Shown: positions 30,501 to 42,000, counted from the first letter of the stretch. The stretch: 64,000 nt of DNA from Diplonema papillatum (GCA_030068145.1 JAPJBO010000802.1:40964-104963), one strand, 5' to 3'. Notes: generated by a model from the letters alone, not told the origin. Translations and numbers: made by a program.

Positions 30501-32806
30501 TCTTGCTCCAGCTTCTCCTTACGGGCCGCGAGCCGGCGGTCCCGTTCGCAGGGTTCCTCGTGGTCCGGCGAAGGGACGAACCCGACCTCAAACTTGACCT
30601 CCTTGCTGAGGTCCTCCGTGACCAGCCTCACGGCGGGGCCTGGCTTCAGCTTGACTACTTCAAACCGATGGGCTTGGAGCCCGTCCATCGTCTCGAAGCT
30701 GATGTTCACCGACGCGCCCTCCGTCAGCGCGGCCATCCCGCGCAGCCCCCGCTGCAGGGCGAGCGCGGTCGACTCGCAGCGGAGCGCGTCTTCGTAGAAC
30801 TTCTTCGAGTGCGGCCGCAGCTCGACGAACGTGACCAGCGGCAGAGACACGCTCCGCACCGACACCTCGCGCTCCACCCTCGGTGCCTCCGCACACAGTA
30901 GGAGGTCGGCGAACAGCCACGACGGGAGGAGAACCGAGGAGTACTCGAGGTCTGCGTCGAAGCCGGTTTCCGAGATGCCGCAATGCCTGGCTTTGCCGGC
31001 GCGGGTTCGGATCTCGAAGATCAAAGGCAGGGCGACGTGTTCGCCGCCGTAGACGACGCTCGCGTAGTGGCTCGGGAGGGAGATCCGGTCCAAATCGTCG
31101 CGGAAGGCCCGCGGGTGGACCACGTCGGCGTCCTCGACGGTCACGGCCGCCAGCGAGGCGCGCAGGTTGTTCTCCGACGGGATGCCGGCCAGCAACCTGC
31201 CCAGCCACGGGTTCGGCAGGGAGTACGTCAACCCCTCGCCGGCGAAGCCGACCCCCCGCACCATCTGCCCGTAGGCGATGCCCGACGCCTCGACGTCGAC
31301 GGCCGCCCGGCCCCAGCCGGCCAGCGCGGCGTACACCGACAGCAGCGCCTCTTCCATCGCGGCCGCGTGGGCCCCGGGGGGGTGCCCGGACAGCAGCCGC
31401 GCCCAGCCTTCCGCCGTGAGCTCTGGCGTGTACACGACGCCGTTGAACGCGACGGGGCCGCTTGCCGGCGTGAAGCGGGGGGACGCGATGGAGAAGGTCG
31501 GGGGGTCCTCTGGGAAGTACGGTGTGAAGAACACCGACAGGTGCACGCACCCGTCGTGCGTCGAAGGCGGCAACCGAGCGAGTTCGGTCTGCAAGCGGCA
31601 AGCGGTCGACGAGAACGAAAGGGTCAGGTGCCACGCGTAGGGAGGGGTCAGCGGGGTGCTGAACGAAACGGCCGCCCCGGCCACGCTGAGCGCCTCGAGC
31701 CGCCTCGCCGTCTCCACCCTCAACACCGACAACCCGAGCGCGAACGCAGCCAGCGTCTCGAACCCGGGCTTCGCGCAGGCCTTCGCAGCCCGCCTGACGG
31801 CCCCCCCATTGACCCCTCGACCCCACCGCCCCCTGAACAGACCCCCCCGCGGGGCCTGCTCGTCGTGCGCCTCGACCCCCGGATCCCCCGCCGGGATTAC
31901 CTGCTGCTGCTGCTGGTGCTGCGCGGCGGCGTACCCCGGGGAACCCTCGCCGTACTCGTAGAAGAAGGACAGGGAGAGGTCGAGGTTGTACCGGTTCTGC
32001 TTCAGGGCGGCGACGGCCTTCTCGGCCGGCAGCCCCGTGATGGCCGCGAACGTTTCGGTGACCGCTTCGCGGTCGCTGTAGAAGACGCACCCCTTCGCCA
32101 CGTCGACGGCGGCCGGAATATTGTGGTCGACCCGCAACCGGACGGCGAGCTCGCGGACCCTCCCCAAGACCGAGCCGAGTGCCTGCAAAGGGACGATGAC
32201 CGACCGGTGGTTGAACTTCAGCTCATCCACGTCGTCGTACCGCACCTGGAAGCAGCTGGCGACGGCTTGTCCGGTGGCGGCGTCCGCCACATTCAGCCGG
32301 TCCCCCTTCGAGGAGCCCGAGGCGACCAGAGGCCTGACGCCGGGTCTCGCGTCGGTCAGCAGGACGCTGGTCACGCTTTCCTCGCTGAAATCGTGCACGG
32401 CGACGACGCCCAGCGCGGTTTCGATCGCGGACAGCCCGGTTTCGAGCAGCTCGGCGACCTCCGCCTCCTGCTGCACCGGCGCGTAGACGCTGAGGCCGCC
32501 GGTGGTGGTGCTGCTTCTCCGCGTGGCCCGTATGAGCGCTCGGGTCAGGTTGGACAGCACCGCGTCCCGCTCACGCCGGAGCGCGGCTACCGCGGCGGCG
32601 CGCGTCGAGGCGCAGCGCATGACGCGAACCAGCGCGGCGGCGGCCGACGGCGACACCCGCCCGCCGCCCCGCAGCGCGAGCGCCCGCACCACCTCCTCGG
32701 GCCCTGCCCCGACCGGCACCGGCACCTCGTACAGCCGCCCCGGGTACGCCCCGCCGCCCGCGCACGCCGGCCCCGGAGCGTACAGATCACTCGGATACCC
32801 ACTCAT
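27439..32806 (-). CDS. gene 2: GAF-UBA-E2(UEV)-UFD1-UBX-SH3-UBA ubiquitin/Cdc48 cofactor-like fusion (3' end unresolved)
   Basis: Exons 32806-28949, 27819-27757 and 27573-27439 join in phase 0 with GT-AG, giving at least 1352 residues. Visible in order: GAF-like (about 112-225, ending RSVIVPLQALGSVLGRVREL); UBA-like (about 248-282, ITGLPAEKAVAALKQNRYNL); UBE2Q-type E2 fold (about 390-500, FFTPYFPEDPPTFSIASPRF, where the usual catalytic 'GALC' Cys position reads Tyr); UFD1 domain (about 570-742, ISLPSHYASVVYGGEHVALP and LLPSWLFADLLL); basic coiled coil (750-800); UBX (about 822-885, VEIAVRLPNSTQRLTLYEGV ... LVTVFPKRE); SH3-like (about 1005-1058, ending SGREGLIQRQHL); proline-rich linker; and UBA-like (about 1255-1286, LLSILPHVSREVAAAVLF). 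UFD1 and UBX domains are known Cdc48/p97-linked modules, so a substrate-delivery adaptor is a reasonable inference. I know no protein with this full combination. Confidence 0.85.
27574..27756 (-). repeat. gene 2 intron 2 = a single B2 repeat copy (introner-like)
   Basis: The whole 183-nt intron is one antisense copy of repeat B2. It starts GTGGGGGGCCCAAGACTA and ends CGCTAAAACTAG. About 178 bp reads as identical to the copy at 15982-16165 in intron 4 of gene 1. The element appears to supply the 5' splice site itself, and the 3' AG lies within 4 nt of the element edge. Confidence 0.75.
27757..27819 (-). CDS. gene 2 exon 2 (63 nt)
   Basis: The acceptor GGTCCACAG opens YQTFFDEFLLEIS and the exon ends with the residues ICES at GAAAGC|GTGGGG. 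It is in phase 0 at both ends, so it fits between exons 1 and 3. The encoded peptide is acidic and protein-like. The donor GT is also the first dinucleotide of the B2 repeat, seen antisense. Confidence 0.68.
27820..28948 (-). other. gene 2 intron 1, built of repeats
   Basis: It opens GTATGTATCC + T-tract, the antisense tip of repeat A (28925-28890) and antisense B1 (28895-28604). B1 is fused directly to another antisense A (28604-28425) at TATTTTAGAGTT, and a diverged A remnant follows (about 28330-28280). The stretch 28250-27820 is unique and partly open in several frames, but only the CCACAG acceptor at 27820-27821 leads to a phase-compatible exon. Confidence 0.7.
28604..28895 (+). repeat. 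repeat B1 (gene 2 intron 1)
   Basis: Begins TTTTAGAGTTAAAGTTCGCT, directly after a truncated repeat A, and ends near GGTCTGTTGTCCGCA, where the tip of another A copy starts. Confidence 0.92.
28949..32806 (-). CDS. gene 2 exon 1 (3.86 kb)
   Basis: The ATG at 32806 (AACACAATGAG) opens MSGYPSDLYAPGPACAGGG. The frame is open for 20 further codons upstream, but that stretch is not protein-like. This single exon encodes 1286 residues, including all the recognised domains. It ends GACGCG|GTATGT in phase 0. Coding composition is strongly GC-rich at third positions, unlike the repeats around it. Confidence 0.92.
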
Positions 32807-33300
32807 TGTGTTTCCTTCTTCTCGATGGTGAAAAAAACGTGAAGATATGCCTTCGCCCTTTCGCAATCCTTATCAAAAACTGTTGCGTTGACGCATCCAC
32901 ACTTTGTTTTTTTGAGCTGCCTGAACTTGGGCCCTCTCTTCAGGTACTTTTCTTTTTTCCACCTGGTGTGTTTTGATTTAGGGATCGTCGTGTGAAGCAC
33001 GGACATTAAGCTGCAACAGTGATGTGATCTTCAGTATGGTGTTCGTTCGCCGGAGCGCGGCCATCGCGACGGCGACACCCCGCAGCGAGCGCCCGCACCA
33101 CCTCGGGCCTGCACCTACCGGCACCGGCGCCTCGTACAGCCGCCCCGGGTACGCCCCGCCGCCCGCGCGGTGACGCATCCACGATTTTTTGTTTTGCAGC
33201 AGGCTGAGTTTGGGCCTCTCTTCGGGCAACAGTGACGTGATCTTCAGACATATGGTGTTGGTTCGCCGGGATCGACAGTACACGCAAGAACCGATTCCTT
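32807..33300 (-). pseudogene. truncated tandem duplication of gene 2's 5' end
   Basis: Segment 33045-33170 repeats, with a deletion and frameshift, the N-terminal coding region of gene 2: AGGGAYPGRLYEAPVPVGAG here versus the same motif with YEVPVPV in the gene. The sequence just upstream of the true ATG (GACGCATCCAC ... GGGCCCTCTCTTCAGG, 32890-32945) is duplicated at 33172-33230. The copy encodes only about 45 recognisable residues and cannot make the protein. Confidence 0.8.
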
Positions 33301-34179
33301 CCGCCTTCGCCACACGATACACCCGAGGTGGGGATGGAGGGGTCCAGCGATGTCGACTGGTCTCCTCCGTCCCCGCCCCCTCGAGCCCGGCACTAGGTGC
33401 TTCAGGTAGACAGCTGTTCGTCCAGAGAGGTACACACGGTGAGGTCTAGCCTCAGAAGCTGGAGCTAAAGAGGGTCACACCCGACAGCAGATGTGCTACA
33501 ACCAAAACGCATGTAAATCCACACCCAACAAAGCGGGTGACCCCACTTCTTCATCTTCAGCTTCGGGGGCCGGACTCCACCGTGCAGTGGAAGCGACGCC
33601 ACGTTCCCCTCACTATGCGAGTTGCGGAGAAGACTATTGTTACAGGGGCATTTCCTCTGTGGGTAGACTGATAGACTGCTCAGCTGGCCTGTAGCCGGGA
33701 AGTCCGCAGCCTTTTTCTTTGTTGAAAGGATGCGTGACTCCCTTCAGCATTCGGGAATCTCCCGCGTAGCCTCCGCTCACTGAGGAGTCCTGGGTATCAA
33801 ATAATGGACGCGCGTTAACTTCGCTCGTGTGGCGAGCGTAAAATTCGTCTCCACAAACCTATGTTGAAAGCCTACCTAAAACAAGAAAATTGAACTTCAG
33901 CGCATTTTGCCTGACGGTGGGATCGATGCGCCCAAATGCAATGTGGATCAGGTCATGAAGATCAATCGCCAAACCACGTAGGCCACATTGTACCGATAAC
34001 AGCTGACTACCGAAGTCACCCCAAAACGACAACCCTTTCAACATTGTAGGGGCATCGATGCCAGGGGTCTATCCCGGATCTAGGCAAAGCGTGCCTCGTC
34101 GGGTATGATGCTGGAAAAGAACAACTTCAGTTTGGGTCGATGAGAACGCCTTTTTCTCCTTTCCTTACCCACCCCAAGT
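33301..34179. other. intergenic spacer with repeat J
   Basis: At 33430-33545 there is a repeat (GCCTCAG.AGCTGGAGCTAAAG ... AGCGGGTGACCCC) that is the approximate reverse complement of 61010-61130. Otherwise I see no gene. Confidence 0.5.
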
Positions 34180-34980
34180 TTGCCAATGGCCAAAAGAGTC
34201 CGCTTGGATGTGATCACTGCGGCAGTTGAGCGAGACGACCGGGCTATGGTGGAATCGGACTGGGACGCACCGCAGCACGCGCTGCTCATCCGGTTGTATC
34301 GGTCTGCAAATGCTGTCGAACGACTACGCAGGTGTCGATGTCCTGGGGAGAGGCGACGCCTCGTCCGACGACGAGCCGGGCAATCCTCAACGCCGCGGCG
34401 CTCCACATACTGGCCGCGCCCAAGCAGCCCAAGAGTCCGCAAAACGACTTCACATAAGTAGCTTTCGCCTCATTATCTCTAGCAACGGATAGATGATGTC
34501 GACTTGCTGGCGACGAGCGTGTACGAAGAGCTGCGAGGATGAGAAGTGAGAGGGAAAAAGGCGCATCGGAGGCTGGGTGAAGCCCCGAGTAGATGGGGGA
34601 GGAAGCCAGCGGCCGCGCGCACGATATGTGGATGGCCAGAGAACACGCGGGGGGCGGAGAGCGAATGCGAAAAGAAGATTCGTTGCAAGCGGGGTCGAAA
34701 GTCGGGAACACGGGCAACTCGAGGACGAGACACTGGCGTTCGCGTCCACGGGAGAGGCGTGCCGCTAGAAAAGCACCACATGCCGACCCGATCAGCGCTA
34801 GTGACGGTAGCCGCGTCGATGGCGGAAGCAGGATGGAGGTTGTCGACGGACGCAAAGAAGCGACGACGCTCTTCGATATGGGCTGAACGAAGGGGACGAG
34901 TACAACGGCAACGACATCGACATCAGTTGTGGGATAGACGGCCGGGGGTGCAACGACACCGCGACTGCCCGATAGAATGT
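34180..34980 (+). pseudogene. possible frameshifted ORF remnants (unrecognised)
   Basis: Protein-like stretches follow one another on the plus strand in different frames. They are MAKRVRLDVITAAVERDDRA (34186 on), NDYAGVDVLGRGDASSDDEP (about 34320 on), RIDDVDLLATSVYEELRG (about 34485 on), GEEASGRAHDMWMAREHAGG (about 34594 on) and EGDEYNGNDIDISCGIDGRG (about 34886 on). The pattern suggests a decayed gene or transposon ORF with several frameshifts, or small exons. I recognise no family. The serine-rich open frame opposite is probably a shadow. Confidence 0.3.
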
Positions 34981-35997
34981 ATCGCAGCATATCACAGTCA
35001 AACCGCTGGAGATAGACCGGCTTTAGACTGTTATGGTTTGGAAAACAAAGGAGACTGTGGCGATAATCCGCGTAGCCGGATTCGCGGTCGTCCCTCAGCA
35101 AGTGAAATGTCATGTTATCGACTCTTTAGTTTCATTCAGGCGCGCGTTTGACGCTTTCCCCTTTCTTCGTCTGTGCGGCCCCCTTCGGCGACCGTGGTAG
35201 GCAGCAGCAGGCAATTCGATGCAGTCCAGGGGTAGGGTGGACCGGCTCAGGCACAGCACCGAAATCGGTGCAAACAGCGCGTCTGATCCAGCCGCTCCCG
35301 GTGGCGCGACCACCCGGCGGCATTTGCGGGCCACGCATTTGCAAATATCAAGCTGAGCTCCTTCGCTTTGGGCATTCTATGCAATTTTCTCAAGTCGCGC
35401 AAGTTTACAGCTCGAAGGGCCTGAAGCAAGCAGCAGGAAGTTTCTCATCAACAATATATCTCTTTCTTTTTTTTCTCTCGCTATTTGCCAATCGGACCGT
35501 AAAATTCACACATTCTTTTTTTTCTTTTTTGCTCTTCTGGTTCTTTGTTTGTGTTTTGGAAAAGTGAATGAGAGAGAGAGAGACGATACTCCATTCCAGA
35601 AGACTAACCTCGACGCCACTTGAGTCCCCCAGCTTGCACCTATCCGTAGATCACCGGTTCAGGCTTGGGCTCTGCCCCGTTGCGCGCGCCTCGGTTCTGT
35701 GTCTCAACCAGCGACGCGTACACAGTGGACCAGCCACGTTGGTTAACTACTTGCTTGCACGAGTCACACAGCTAGAGAATCAAGGGCAATCCGTTGCGAA
35801 GGCAAGGCCAAATACTTCCCGGTGGTCAATGGCGAACAAGTCACAAGCTAGGCAGGCGCTCTAGATGTTAGCCTCTTTCTCGGTGTCAGGTGACGTCGCG
35901 ACAGCGAAGGGAAATACGAGTAAATCCTGCTACGTTTGCGCTAGCCAGCTACGGGAGGCGGCGGCGGCGGGGTCCTTGTAGGAACGGCACTTCCAAA
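34981..35997. other. intergenic, repeats E and D
   Basis: A repeat E copy (GACTGTGGCGATAATCCGCG) is near 35058-35077 and an inverted repeat D (GCAGGCAATTCGATGCAGTC) near 35208-35227. A weak plus frame at 35568-35864 has no recognisable features. T/C-rich runs occupy 35460-35530. Confidence 0.5.
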
Positions 35998-36071
35998 TCA
36001 CTTCAGCAGGCGTTGGAGGGGTCGGTTCGGTGACATTCGGTTGTGCCTGACAAAATCGGTCTTGCTCGCCG
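35998..36071 (-). CDS. CFAP47 exon 3 (terminal, 74 nt)
   Basis: The acceptor GAGCTTAG|CG completes an Ala codon (phase 1) and reads ASKTDFVRHNRMSPNRPL + QRLLK, then TGA at 36000-35998. The 'xNFVRxN'-like wording fits my memory of CFAP47 C-termini. A competing acceptor (TTTTGTCAG, about 25 nt on) gives a different 14-residue tail, so this exon is moderately secure. Confidence 0.55.
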
Positions 36072-39000
36072 CTAAGCTCTTCATCGCTTCTTGCGTGTCT
36101 GCACGAAGCCTGGGAGATGGGGTGTTTTGGGTTTCCGGCGGAATTCGCTCAGTCAGTTGCATTGGCGTTCAAGGCACCGTGTCTTTGCTTTGCTTAGTAT
36201 GCTGTTGATCTGGTGCGGGCCTTTCGGCCGGTTACTAGTTTTCCTTCCTATGGGTAGGTTCTAACATCAAATCAAAAAATTCGAGCATACCTCGTATCGA
36301 CACGGCTAGTGGCGACGACGGGTGCGTGATACCGCGGTAGCGAGCCTGTGTGAGAGAAAGGTCAGTTGGAAGTCAGCAACGATAACTGTGATCTCCTTCC
36401 GAGGTGCAGAAATGCGGTGGCGCGTTGGCACGTCACGGGCGCCAGTCCTTTGGTTGTGCGTGCCCCGAGGGAGAAAAGCGTGACCGGAAAGGAGAGGCAT
36501 CTCGGCACAAAGACCACGAACGCGCACACACACACACACAAACAGTGGGTTATATTCCGTGCAGGGACTACCCACAAACTGAGATCTAACACACTAACAC
36601 ACACCTCGCACTTCGTAGCACCACTCCATAAGGTCCGTCTCGATGATGAGCATTCCCTGCAGCGTCTTCCCGTATTGCGAAGACGTGAAGGAGACGACGA
36701 ACTGCGTGGACGGCGTCGGTTTGGGCACGGGCACCGCCGGCTTGAGCGTCCCCTTGGCCGGCGACACCGAGAATTCGGCGGCCGACTCGACGGTGAAGTA
36801 GCAGCGGTAGTTGAGCGGCTCCTCGAACACGTTCTTCAGCAGGAACGCGACGCTGCTCCGCTGGGCGACCGCGGCTTCGAGGATGATGACGTCGTCGGGC
36901 GCCGGCGACGCGGCTTCGAACTGGAACTCGAAGCGCCAGAGACCCCCGCTTTTTTTGCTGACGAGAAGGTCGACGGCGGTGCTGAAGCTGCGGAGCGGCG
37001 TGAACGTCACGGTCACGTTCATCTTGTAGCCCGCGGCCACCTCTTCGCCGGAGGGGTTCGTCGTGAGCAGCGGCGCGGCCTTGTCGGAGTCGGCGTGCAC
37101 CACGATCGAGCCCTGGATGGCGCGCAGGTGCGGGTGTTCCTTCGGGAACACGATTTCGTGCGTGAAGGACTCGTCCTCCGCGAAGTCGACCTGCGTCAGC
37201 GGCAGCGAGAGGTTCTGGCAGAGCTCCTGCCGCGACTTGCAGGCGAACCGGAACACGTTGTCGGAGGGCACCGCCTCGGCGATGCCGACGATCGGGAACT
37301 CCCACTTCAAGTCGTCCGCGACGCTTTCTCCGACGGCGTGGATCGCGACCGCCGCCCTGTGCTCGGCGATGACGGCCGGCGAATACGACACGGGGATGGT
37401 CAGGCTCGAGAACGGGCCGATGGTCTGCGTCTTCCGCTTCATCATCAGCTCGAACGGCCCGCCGGCGTCGTCGCCGGACGCGGACTTCAGCGTCACCAAG
37501 AACCGACGGGGCAGGGGGAAGGGGTTGCGGAAGACGATGGGCAGCTGCTCGGACCGCGACACGATCGCGTGGACGGTCGACGTCTCCATTTGGGTGGGCG
37601 GGGTGCCGATGCCGCGGACGACGAACTCCCACTTGCCGTGCTTGGGGTGCGAGAAGGTCACCAGCGTCTCCTGGCGCTGCGCGATGGCCGACGGCATGTA
37701 CGTCACGACCGGGCGGGCCACGTCGAGGGGCTTGATCGTGAGCGTGTTGCTCGGGGACACCGAAAACGTCTGCGGGTTGGTCAGCGCCACGTGCAGCACC
37801 AGCGGCTGCTGCAGCGGGTTCTCGATCGCAAGCGGAATCTGTGTGAGGCGTGGAAAGGCTCGGGTGCAGGGTCAACAACAACAACAACAACAACAACAAC
37901 AACGGGTCTTTCCTACACAGCAGGTGCAGCCTGGTGCTTACGACTCTCGAGGGGCGGTGAATGAAAGAGGAGGGACGGAACATCAGTCCCGACCATCCTA
38001 TTCACCCAGGCTCACCGCACCCGACCTGTCGAGTTGCTTCGGCATTTTGTTGAACGTTTACGCCCGCCACTGAACCCAGATTCACCGGTGGCTCGGGTGG
38101 GCTACAGCACTTTTACCTCCTTTGATCTTGAAATAGTGTTGCGATGGTGGGGAGTCATCGGCAATGCCGATGAGTACCACACTATGTTTGAAAAGATATT
38201 TCGCAACTGGCAGCCTCCTCAAGTATTTCCTACGAAGCAGGTGCTCATACAAAAATACTCGAGGGCTTACTTCGAAGGAGGCTAGAGGGGGAGAAATGTG
38301 AAAACGGGTTACAATACAACTACAAAGTGGGTCTTTTTTGTTGAACGCTTACGCCCGCCAGTGAACCTGTGTTTCGTGTGGGCTACAGCACTTTTACCTC
38401 CTTTGATCTTTTGCAGCTGGCAGCCTCCTCAAGTATTTCCTACAAAGCAGGTGCTTATACAAAAAAAAAAAAGGAACAGAAAAGCGAACCTGCACCGTCT
38501 TGCCGAGTTCGCTGCGGGCCTCCGGCGCTTCTTCGGGAGCCGCTTCGAGAGCTGTCATGCGGACGGTGTACCAGTACTCGCCGATGTCGTCGTTGAAGAA
38601 GGAGACTTGCCCCTCGAGCGGGTGGCCGGGCACGGTCGCCTTGAGCGGGCTGTAGATCAGGTTGAAGGACGCGGAGCCCCGCGGGGCGACGATGAGCCGC
38701 GAGTCGCCGTGCAGCCCGTCGCCCTTCTTCCGCACGGCGAACGAGGCTTCCTGGTCGGACGGGTTCGAGACGGAGATCTCGGCGAGGAGGGCCTGCCGAA
38801 CCGTCGTCGCGACCTCGATGTCCCTCTCCGGCGGGGGCCTCGACGCGTGGATGTGCAAGACGTACCAGAGGTACTGCTTGTTCGGGGTGATGAACGTGAT
38901 CGAACCGGTGGTTTTCCCGCTCAGTATCGGCTTCAGCACGAGCTCGTACTTCCCGATCTCCGACTTCTGCACGGGCAGGGTCGCCGGGCCGCGGGCGAAC

Positions 39001-42000
39001 GGGACGTCCGACTCGACGGTGTACACGACGTCGTCGCTGGTGATGTTCGGGACCGAAATGACGAGTTTTTCGGTGTCCCGCGCCATGCACTGGACGTTGA
39101 GCGTGTTCTCGGCGAGCGGCTCGTCGGCCCGCCCGGTGAGGTTGTAGGTGTACTTTTCGAGGGTTTCCTGGTTTTTGAGCACCAGCGAGCCCTTCGCGTC
39201 GCAGATCCACGACGGGGCGAAGGTGAGGGTGTATATTTTGGTCTTGCCGGCCTTGACCACAACCTCGCGCGGGCCGGAGAAGAACTCGCCCGAAAGCGAC
39301 GCGGAGATCGACCAGTCCTTCGCGGTGCTGTTGGTCAGGGGGAGCTCCTGCTGGATGATCTGGCGGGCTGCGCAGCCGAACTCAAGGTCCGCCTTGACCC
39401 CCGGCGACCTGCACTTCCCCTCGACCTCGATGATCCGCACGTCGGACGACGACGTCAGCGTGATGGTGGCAGGGTACACCCCGGGGATTTTCGGGGTGAA
39501 CACCACGGGGACCACCAGCGGGTTCTTCTGCACGCCCTTCTTCCTCGAGCCCAGCCCGGGGGCTTCCGGGGCGTCGGGTGCGTCGAGCTTCGGTGAGATC
39601 TCTTTCGGGCCGGAGTAGAAGGGGGAGCTGTACTCCACCTTGTACCGGACGCCGGCCGCCGACGCCGCGGCATCGGTTTTGTCGGCGGCCATCGGGCGCA
39701 TCTTCGACTTGAAGCCTTTGAACCGCTCGTTGTGGATCGCGGAGAGGCACTTTTCGGCCGCGGCGTTCTTGAAGGGCAGGACGATCTCCTTCGTCTGCGG
39801 CGCGGTCTGCTCGGTCTGGAACTGCAGCTTCTCGGCGGCGGGCGGCGCGGTGGCCGTCGCGTTGATCGCGTACACAATTTCGCCGACCTTTTCGTCGACG
39901 AGCACGATCCGGCACGAGTACCGGCCGCGGATGAACGGCGCGAACTGGAAGCTCAGCTTCGCCTTGTCCTTCTTCTTCACGCTCAGCGAGTCCTGCGCGG
40001 TCCAAAAGGCTTCCTGGTACGTCCCGCTCGCCGCTTCCTCCCCGTACACAATCGGCACCCCTTTTGCGTTCGTCGGGCGGTGGTACTGCTGCTGATACCT
40101 CACGTTGAAGTTCGCCCTGTCGTCGAACGGGTTTTCGACCTCGAACTCGTGCGTGACGACCTCGTACAGAGGCGACGTGATGCTGAACGACTTGGATGCG
40201 TGCTCCATGTCGACGGACGTCTCGACGTTGAACACGATGGTCGACGCCGTGTTCGGCCCAAGCCGCCCGATGCCGAGGAATGTCAACCGCGCACTGCATT
40301 TCCGGGAGAACCGAGGGCTGGTCCAGATGGGGAGCGAAGCGGACGACCGCGAGTCGAGCCGCAACTTGTTGTCGGCGCGGTCGATGTTGAACTCGCCGGT
40401 GTCGTCGTCGAGGAGGACCAAGTAGTCGATCGGCCAGGGGTGGGGATTGGACAGCTCGATGTTCTTGGTGATGTTCTCGTGCAGCTTCCCCGCGAACAAG
40501 ATCGTGGCCTGCGGGATGAACTGCGGCAGGCTGTGGAAGAGGTTCAGCGAGGTGAGCACCATGTCGCGGGCCGTGCTCTCGACCAAGTCCTTCGCCGTCA
40601 CCTTCAAGTCGATCCCGTACGACTTCGCCGCCTCCAGCACGAGCCCGGCGTTCACCTCGCAGTCCCCCAGCGACGCGGGATTCGCTATAAAACTCGAATT
40701 CGCGGCAACCTCCGGGTGCCCGCCGCCTTGGGCGTCGCCTTGGTTCTTCCCTTGACCGGGTGACATCAGGCCTAGCCGGGTTTCGAGGGTGGGGATGTAG
40801 GAGCAGAGGACGGCTGCGAATGCTTTGCAGCTTTTCAGCTCGTCGAAGGTGGTCACGCGCGGCTCGCTGGCGCTCGGGAAGTAGTGGGCCTGGTGGACGG
40901 TGAACCACTTGAGGAGCAAACCTTCCGCGACGCTGTACAGGTTCGAGCCGGCGCTGCTGGGGTCGACCGACACGGCGTGCCAGCGCTCGTCGGCGGCGCG
41001 CGCGTGGATCGCCGGCGACTGGGGCAGGGCCTTGAGCCCCTTCCACGTGATCTTCGGGAGGGCGAAGACCTTGATGACCTGGAAAAGCACGGTCATCCAC
41101 GCGTGCAGCTGCCGGTGGTGGAACCGCCGCTCGCCCATCCGCGCCCGGGCCGTCGACTCGCACACTTTGGAGTGCGGCGTCGGCGCGGCGACGCCAACGC
41201 CGGACCCCCAACCTTTGCTCTGCGGGTTCAGCCGCAGGAAGTCCTCGTACTTCAGCAGGTACTCCGTCCGCACGTCCGCCAACGATGCGCCCCACCCCTT
41301 CAGGTGCGTGAGGATGTCGTCGTACATCCCGGCCTCCGCAGCGACCGCGTCGCGCTTGTTCATCTGCTGGAACTTCTCGCTTTTGATGGCGCCCGGCGGG
41401 GGTCTCCCGGATAAGTGCTCGATCATCTCGACCAGTGGCCGGCCTCGGGTCGACGTGAGGGTCGCCAGCAAGTCGTCGATCCCGTCTTGGAACACGTTCG
41501 CGTTGAGCCATCCCCGCAGGCGCTCGACGTTCTTCTTGGTGAAGCTTTTCCGGTTGGTCTTGTCGGCGATCTTGTACGTGTTGGTCTGGTCCGTCTCGTA
41601 GCCGCTCCCAGCGACCGACCTGCCCTCGCTCCTGCCTTTCGGCGTGCTCGAGGTGTCGGCGGGGTCCTCGAGGTGCTTCAACATGATCGGCTTCCGCTCG
41701 TCCTCAGCGGTCAGCGTGTATCCGTTGCCAATAGGCTCGGAGAGGAGCTTGTGGGTTACGAGGTACGGGAACACGGACAGGACGCAGTTGTCCGCCGTGA
41801 AGCACACCGGTATGCAGAACACGCCGTCTTCGTCGTCCGCGAAGTCGATCGTTGCTGTGAAGGACGTCGGTTTTTTCGCGGTGCAGGTCACCTCGACGAC
41901 GATGGAAGAGTGCGTGTGCCCAAGCACCGTCCCGTCCGGGAACGCGAGGGATATCGGCAGCGTCCCCGGCTCTTTCCACTTCGCGGCGCCGGGCAGCCGC

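Noticed and set aside
30983-32842. 619-codon plus-strand frame
   Set aside because: Antisense shadow of the UFD1/UBX gene exon. The sense strand carries recognisable domains.
36366-37964. 532-codon plus-strand frame
   Set aside because: Antisense to CFAP47 exon 2 and runs through both introns' edges and the (CAA)n tract. Not a gene.
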